From JAZNOL01 sp045580815 (GTDB lineage Bacteria > Bacillota > Clostridia > RUG12999), in contig JAZNOL010000066.1 of assembly GCA_045580815.1 (NCBI GenBank), forward strand, positions 1-8,917: 8,917 nucleotides of DNA. The letters run 5' to 3'. The notes beneath the pieces are model-generated. The model saw only the letters and a list, made by a program, of their open reading frames with translations, searched no databases and was not told where the DNA came from. Below, piece after piece: positions 5,790-8,917 of the stretch. Each line of letters begins with the position of its first letter. Within the stretch, counting starts at the first letter, position 1. Made by a program: the position numbers and the translations under genes.

Positions 5790-8189
5790 TCAGATATTGA
5801 AAAATACGTCCCTTTCCTCCACACACAATAAAACATCCCGTGCAGAACTCTCAACTCGTGCTCCCGATACATTCTGAACACCGCAAACGTTCACCATGCG
5901 AATTTTAAGGTTATGGTAGGTGCCGTCTATTGATATTTTAACAGCATCACCGTCACGGATTGCTGTTACATGAAGTGCTTTATTTCCCTCTGTATCGCAC
6001 ACCACCGCTTCTGCTTTGTCTTTGAGGCAGAATACTTCCAGCGTCAGATTATCGGTATAATCATAATCGGGCAATTGGCTATTCCCACCAATGGGAAGAA
6101 TAGCATTTTCCCGCACAAACAAAGGCAAGGAAAAGAAATCATACGTTTCCTTATACCATTTTCCGCCCTGTTTCACTTCTCCCGACAGCAGATGAGTCCA
6201 TTCTCCCTCGGGAAGATAATAAGCTACATCGCCTTCTTTGCTAAACACCGGAGCCACCAGCAAATTTTCACCAAACATATACTGACGGTCAAGGTCCTCG
6301 CAACATATATCTTCCGGAAATTCCAGAACCATCGCACGCATAACGGGAATTCCGGTGTTGTGAGTATAAACAGCGGAAGCATAAATATAGGGCATCAGCC
6401 GGCACTTTAATTCAGTAAAATGCCGAAGAACTGCCACAGACTCTTCTCCGTTTTGTTCACCTTCTTCAGAAAACAACCACGGAACACGGTAAGATTTGCT
6501 GCCATGAAGACGGGAATGTGTTGAAAGCATACCAAATGCTACCCACCGCTTATACAGGTCTGCACTGGCTGTACCCTCAAAGCCTGATATATCGTGACTC
6601 CAGAATCCGAATCCCGACAGACACAAAGACAATCCGCCACGCAGTGTTTCTGCCATAGATAAATATTTAGAATCGCAATCGCCGCCCCAATGCACAGGGA
6701 ATTTTTGTCCGCCAACAGTTGCACTGCGGGCAAAAACCAAGGCTTCGCGTTCCCCTTTCACTCGTTTTATAGCTTCAAAAACACATTTATTATAAAGATA
6801 AGTATAAAAATTGTGCATTCTCAACGGATCACTTCCGTCATAATAAGCAACATTTGTGGGAATGCGTTCGCCAAAATCGGTTTTCACGCAATCTACACCA
6901 TTTTTAAGCAACGCCTCCAGCTTTTCCTGATACCAGCTTCGGGCATCGGGATTGGTAAAGTCCACCAGCGCCAACCCAGCCTGCCATATATCCCACTGCC
7001 ATACATCCCCATTATCCTTCTGAAGCAGATACCCTGCATCCATAGCTTCTTTAAACAGTGGTGACTTCTGCCCGATATACGGATTAATCCAGACACATAT
7101 CTTTAATCCGTATTCCTCTTTCATACGGCGAAGCTGACCCTCAATATCAGGAAACATCCGATCATCCCATTTGAAATTACACCATTCGTTTTCACGCATC
7201 CAGAAACAGTCAAAATGGAAAACACGCAACGGAATATTCCGTTCTTTCATACCGCCAACAAAGTGCAAAACGGTTTCCTCGTCATAGTTTGTTGTGAAAG
7301 ATGTTGACAGCCACAAGCCAAAGCTCCACGCAGGAGGCAATGCCGGCTTGCCGGTTATGGATGTGTAATTTGATAACACACCTTTCATATCATTTCCGCC
7401 TATTACCATGAAATCCAGTTTTTCTCCCGGCACCGCAAACTGAACTCCTGTTACACTTTCTGAACAGATTTCGTAGGATACCGGACCCGAATCATTTACC
7501 AACACACCATATCCACGGTTACTTATATAAAACGGAATAGATTTATATGCAATATTGGTATTGGTACCTCCATCCTCATTCCAGCTATCTACTGTTTGCC
7601 CGTTTTTGACAAACGGTGTAAATCTCTCGCCTAAACCATAGATTTTCTCACCAACCTCCACTCTCATACGAGCCGCCATAAAGTTGTTGGTTTTTGTTGC
7701 CTCACTACGGATGTTTACCAGATCCAAATCCATCTCACGTCGCATATAATCTTCATCACGAACCTGAATTGTGCTGATCATGGATAATCCTGACGGATTG
7801 GTGTCTATACTTGTTATCTTTTTTCCTTTGTAATAAAAGGTAAAGTCACAAGGGCGTTTTGTAATTTTCAGTTCAAGGTCTCCGCTTTTTACAGACAGCA
7901 TCTCCCGGGTGTCTTCTGTAATTAAAGGAATTTCTGTAGTATTAAGTTCAAATTCCGGCATTTTTCGTCGTGTTCCCAGAAAGTGACAAGCCTCCACCCG
8001 AATCACATCCGGTTTAGGTGCTGATAAGTAAATCTCAATAGCAGGACCGCCCATACCACGAGCATCATTAATATACGAAACCGTATAAAGACAAATTTTA
8101 TTTCCTTCTGTGCGTACTTCGCGAATCTGCCCCGTATGTCTGGCAATAATTCCCTCTCTGTATATCCATCTGCCTTTTGTGAATTTCAT
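5790..8189 (-). CDS. yicI: GH31 alpha-xylosidase, YicI type
   Basis: The 799-residue product aligns by eye along its length with Escherichia coli YicI (772 residues), which releases alpha-linked xylose from the non-reducing end of xyloglucan-derived oligosaccharides such as isoprimeverose. It has an N-terminal beta domain (about 1-275), a TIM barrel (about 285-620) and C-terminal beta domains. The nucleophile is D438 in VKTDFGERIP and the acid/base is D504 in HWGGD. YicI residues linked to xylose over glucose specificity are also present: F298 in TSFTTNYDE, C328 and F329 in FDCFWM, and K436. No signal peptide is seen, so substrate must be imported. The start matches that of YicI and has AAAAGGAGA nine bases upstream. 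It is the first gene of a probable operon with the GH-A glycosidase. No transporter or xylose-use gene lies in the window. Confidence is high for the family and good for the activity. Confidence 0.92.
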   Translation of the reverse strand: MKFTKGRWIYREGIIARHTGQIREVRTEGNKICLYTVSYINDARGMGGPAIEIYLSAPKPDVIRVEACHFLGTRRKMPEFELNTTEIPLITEDTREMLSVKSGDLELKITKRPCDFTFYYKGKKITSIDTNPSGLSMISTIQVRDEDYMRREMDLDLVNIRSEATKTNNFMAARMRVEVGEKIYGLGERFTPFVKNGQTVDSWNEDGGTNTNIAYKSIPFYISNRGYGVLVNDSGPVSYEICSESVTGVQFAVPGEKLDFMVIGGNDMKGVLSNYTSITGKPALPPAWSFGLWLSTSFTTNYDEETVLHFVGGMKERNIPLRVFHFDCFWMRENEWCNFKWDDRMFPDIEGQLRRMKEEYGLKICVWINPYIGQKSPLFKEAMDAGYLLQKDNGDVWQWDIWQAGLALVDFTNPDARSWYQEKLEALLKNGVDCVKTDFGERIPTNVAYYDGSDPLRMHNFYTYLYNKCVFEAIKRVKGEREALVFARSATVGGQKFPVHWGGDCDSKYLSMAETLRGGLSLCLSGFGFWSHDISGFEGTASADLYKRWVAFGMLSTHSRLHGSKSYRVPWLFSEEGEQNGEESVAVLRHFTELKCRLMPYIYASAVYTHNTGIPVMRAMVLEFPEDICCEDLDRQYMFGENLLVAPVFSKEGDVAYYLPEGEWTHLLSGEVKQGGKWYKETYDFFSLPLFVRENAILPIGGNSQLPDYDYTDNLTLEVFCLKDKAEAVVCDTEGNKALHVTAIRDGDAVKISIDGTYHNLKIRMVNVCGVQNVSGARVESSARDVLLCVEERDVFFNI

Positions 8190-8197
8190 TAAGCATT

Positions 8198-8206
8198 TCT
8201 CCTTTT
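8198..8206 (-). promoter_or_regulatory. Ribosome binding site of the GH31 gene
   Basis: On the minus strand AAAAGGAGA ends at 8198, nine bases (8197 down to 8190) or so before the ATG at 8189. It supports the chosen start. Confidence 0.85.
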
Positions 8207-8210
8207 ATTT

Positions 8211-8233
8211 GTTTTCCATGTGTTCACGCACTT
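8211..8233. repeat. Split direct repeat, copy 1 (GH31 leader)
   Basis: GTTTTCCAT (8211-8219) and TTCACGCACTT (8223-8233) recur in the same order at 8463-8490, with a spacer of three bases here and eight there. The pair brackets both GH31 promoter candidates, so it may be a regulator site or the mark of an old duplication. Confidence 0.5.
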
Positions 8234-8266
8234 TGTCATGGTGTACCCGGAGTAAATTATGGAAGC

Positions 8267-8295
8267 AGCATAAAAATTTATATTTGATTTGTCAA
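8267..8295 (-). promoter_or_regulatory. Second, weaker promoter candidate for GH31
   Basis: On the minus strand TTGACA (8290-8295) is followed after 17 bases by TATGCT (8267-8272), four of six matches to the -10 consensus. It would start transcription near 8260 with a leader of about 70 bases. It may be a real tandem promoter or chance in AT-rich DNA. Confidence 0.45.
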
Positions 8296-8326
8296 CGATG
8301 CTGTTTTTTATAAAATATTGCATCCA

Positions 8327-8341
8327 TTTTACCGTTTTCTT
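8327..8341 (-). promoter_or_regulatory. Weak cre-like site (catabolite repression) near the upstream GH31 start point
   Basis: On the minus strand AAGAAAACGGTAAAA resembles the CcpA cre pattern WTGNAANCGNWNNCW with two mismatches. It sits just downstream of the -10 box at 8350-8355, a usual place for repression. The match is too loose to trust alone. Confidence 0.25.
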
Positions 8342-8472
8342 TACATTATATTATATATCATAAAGTCTTGTTTGTCAATTATACGCATATACCTTTTGTT
8401 GTGCTCCGGTTCGTAATATTCTATTATTTTTTCACCAAAGGCAATGGGCAATTTATCCGCCAGTTTTCCATA
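8341..8472 (-). pseudogene. Possible 3' remnant of a degraded gene (43 open codons)
   Basis: The minus frame entering after a TAA at 8475-8473 is open for 43 codons and ends at TAA 8343-8341. The product, including KLADKLPIAFGEKIIEYYE and later YMRIIDKQDFMIYNIM, has a natural-looking mix of charged and hydrophobic residues. It has no start codon with a ribosome binding site, and the consensus GH31 promoter lies inside it. I do not recognise a family. A chance open frame is equally possible. Confidence 0.2.
8350..8378 (-). promoter_or_regulatory. Consensus sigma-A promoter upstream of the GH31 operon
   Basis: On the minus strand a perfect TTGACA (8373-8378), a 17-base spacer and a perfect TATAAT (8350-8355) point toward the GH31 gene. 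The start would be near 8343, leaving a leader of about 150 bases. A promoter this strong for a sugar operon implies a repressor, for which the flanking repeats are candidates. Confidence 0.8.
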
Positions 8473-8490
8473 TTAACAATTCACGCACTT
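8463..8490. repeat. Split direct repeat, copy 2 (upstream of GH31 promoters)
   Basis: GTTTTCCAT (8463-8471) and TTCACGCACTT (8480-8490) repeat the sequence at 8211-8233 exactly, apart from the spacer. This copy lies about 85 bases upstream of the consensus -35 box. Confidence 0.5.
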
Positions 8491-8711
8491 AGACCAAGAA
8501 CAAAACAACACCATAAAAATATTTGTTTTAGCTAAATTTTGCAACAAGTCACAAAGCGAAATTATTGCTTCGCAATCTGTACTGCTCGGCGACCTTGCCT
8601 TTCGGCTCGGTTCCCGCCTCCCACCTGCTCCGCTAAAAACGGTTATCAACCGTTTTCTTCTCGCTCCGCAGCCCTCTTAGGCTTCAAGTCCTTTTGCCTT
8701 TTCCTGCACAT
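8491..8711. other. Non-coding stretch with a GC-richer, hairpin-rich island
   Basis: No gene is supported here. From about 8577 to 8690 the sequence is clearly richer in G and C than its surroundings. Small hairpins include ATTGC/GCAAT (8564-8568 with 8572-8576), GCC/GGC with a GAAA tetraloop on the minus strand (8597-8606) and a longer one at 8636-8656. GCTCCGC occurs twice (8627-8633 and 8663-8669), flanking that hairpin. Short open frames cross it on both strands but lack start signals. It could be a structured RNA or a dispersed intergenic repeat. Confidence 0.45.
8636..8656. other. Perfect 9-bp hairpin in the GC-rich island
   Basis: AAAACGGTT (8636-8644) pairs with AACCGTTTT (8648-8656) around ATC. 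On the minus strand the stem ends in a T-run and could terminate transcription weakly. It may instead be part of a structured RNA. Confidence 0.5.
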
Positions 8712-8740
8712 AAAAAAAAGCACCGCAATTTTGCGATGCT
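8712..8740 (-). terminator. Strong intrinsic terminator, minus strand
   Basis: AGCATCGCAA and TTGCGGTGCT (minus strand, 8740-8731 and 8728-8719) form a stem with one U-G pair, which exists only in the minus-strand RNA. It runs directly into eight T residues (8719-8712). It should end a transcript entering from the right edge, whose gene is outside the window. Confidence 0.8.
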
Positions 8741-8786
8741 GTTTTCCTGGCAGGGTAGAACAATAATGATGCAGACATAAAAATAA

Positions 8787-8804
8787 GCTTTGCGAAAGCA
8801 AAGC
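8787..8804. other. 7-bp hairpin with GAAA tetraloop
   Basis: GCTTTGC (8787-8793) pairs with GCAAAGC (8798-8804) around GAAA on the plus strand. On the minus strand a T-rich stretch (TTATTTTTA) follows, so it might serve as a weak terminator ahead of the strong one at 8712-8740. Confidence 0.45.
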
Positions 8805-8823
8805 CACATTAACCTTTTCCCTA

Positions 8824-8910
8824 TTCACTATTACTTATTACCTTCCAAAAATCGACAAGTCTTTTTAGGGAATAGTGAAGAAGGAATAGGTAATAAGTAA
8901 AATCGACAAG
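8824..8910. repeat. Low-complexity inverted and direct repeats at the right edge
   Basis: TTACTTATTACC (8831-8842) is the exact reverse complement of 8889-8900, and TTCACTATT (8824-8832) that of 8871-8879. A 12-base direct repeat, AAAATCGACAAG, occurs at 8848-8859 and 8899-8910, 51 bases apart. The pattern looks like a dispersed intergenic repeat or the end of a small non-coding element that continues past the window. No transposase or clear terminal repeat is visible. Confidence 0.55.
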
Positions 8911-8917
8911 ATTCTGT

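Larger units (their letters stand above)
8189..8239 (-). other. Possible 16-codon upstream reading frame ending on the GH31 start
   Basis: An ATG at 8239 opens a frame for MTKCVNTWKTNKRRNA. Its TAA (8191-8189) shares one base with the GH31 ATG (TAATG), a classic coupling arrangement. No clear Shine-Dalgarno precedes the ATG, so translation is doubtful. Confidence 0.25.

Noticed and set aside
8551..8640. A tRNA gene in the GC-rich island
   Set aside because: No cloverleaf, no T-loop GGTTCGAATCC-like block at proper spacing and no acceptor stem pairing.
8539..8828. Short open frames of 60-75 codons on both strands in the right-end region
   Set aside because: They lack ribosome binding sites, cross hairpins and a terminator, and overlap each other on opposite strands. 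Composition (many Cys, Ser, Arg) looks non-coding.
8824..8910. CRISPR array
   Set aside because: Only two 12-base direct copies are present, there is no second spacer, and the internal part is self-complementary low-complexity sequence.

Overview
The window looks like chromosomal DNA from an AT-rich, endospore-forming member of the Clostridia, possibly a gut or plant-fibre fermenter. The evidence is a sporulation gene (spoIIP), strong AGGAGG-type ribosome binding sites, a Firmicutes-style rRNA leader with tandem consensus promoters, a BlaI/M56 regulatory pair and intracellular glycosidases. The species cannot be named from the sequence.

Left end (1-357): there is no protein gene here. The minus strand carries the start of a ribosomal RNA operon: two near-perfect sigma-A promoters (185-213 and 88-116) with A/T-rich upstream tracts, then a leader with a boxA-like antitermination motif running off the left edge. 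The 16S gene would lie just outside. Reading the other way is spoIIP (358-1509), a cell-wall hydrolase of spore engulfment, closed by a strong intrinsic terminator.

Middle (1619-3967): a two-gene operon. A sigma-A promoter carrying two BlaI/CopY-type dyads drives a BlaI/MecI-family repressor (1726-2103). Three bases later comes a 583-residue membrane protein (2107-3858) that joins a BlaR1-type M56 zinc metallopeptidase to an extracellular LytR-CpsA-Psr (LCP) domain, in the place where BlaR1 carries its beta-lactam sensor. A good Shine-Dalgarno and an in-frame ATG lie exactly at the domain junction, so a free LCP protein may also be made. This is the most unusual item in the window. The inferred logic is a self-repressed operon in which an event at the LCP domain on the cell surface triggers the cytoplasmic protease and inactivates the repressor. 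Paired hairpins separate it from the convergent genes.

Right part (3978-8189, minus strand): a probable two-gene glycoside operon transcribed right to left. A GH31 alpha-xylosidase of the YicI type comes first, followed by a clan GH-A (GH5-like) glycosidase with a DUF5060-like N-terminal domain. Neither has a signal peptide, so they probably act on imported oligosaccharides such as xyloglucan fragments. Two possible sigma-A promoters, a split direct repeat and a short upstream reading frame lie before the GH31 gene.

Right end (8240-8917): no convincing gene. It holds the GH31 control region, a 43-codon open stretch that may be a gene remnant, a GC-richer hairpin-rich island, a strong minus-strand terminator and low-complexity repeats at the edge.
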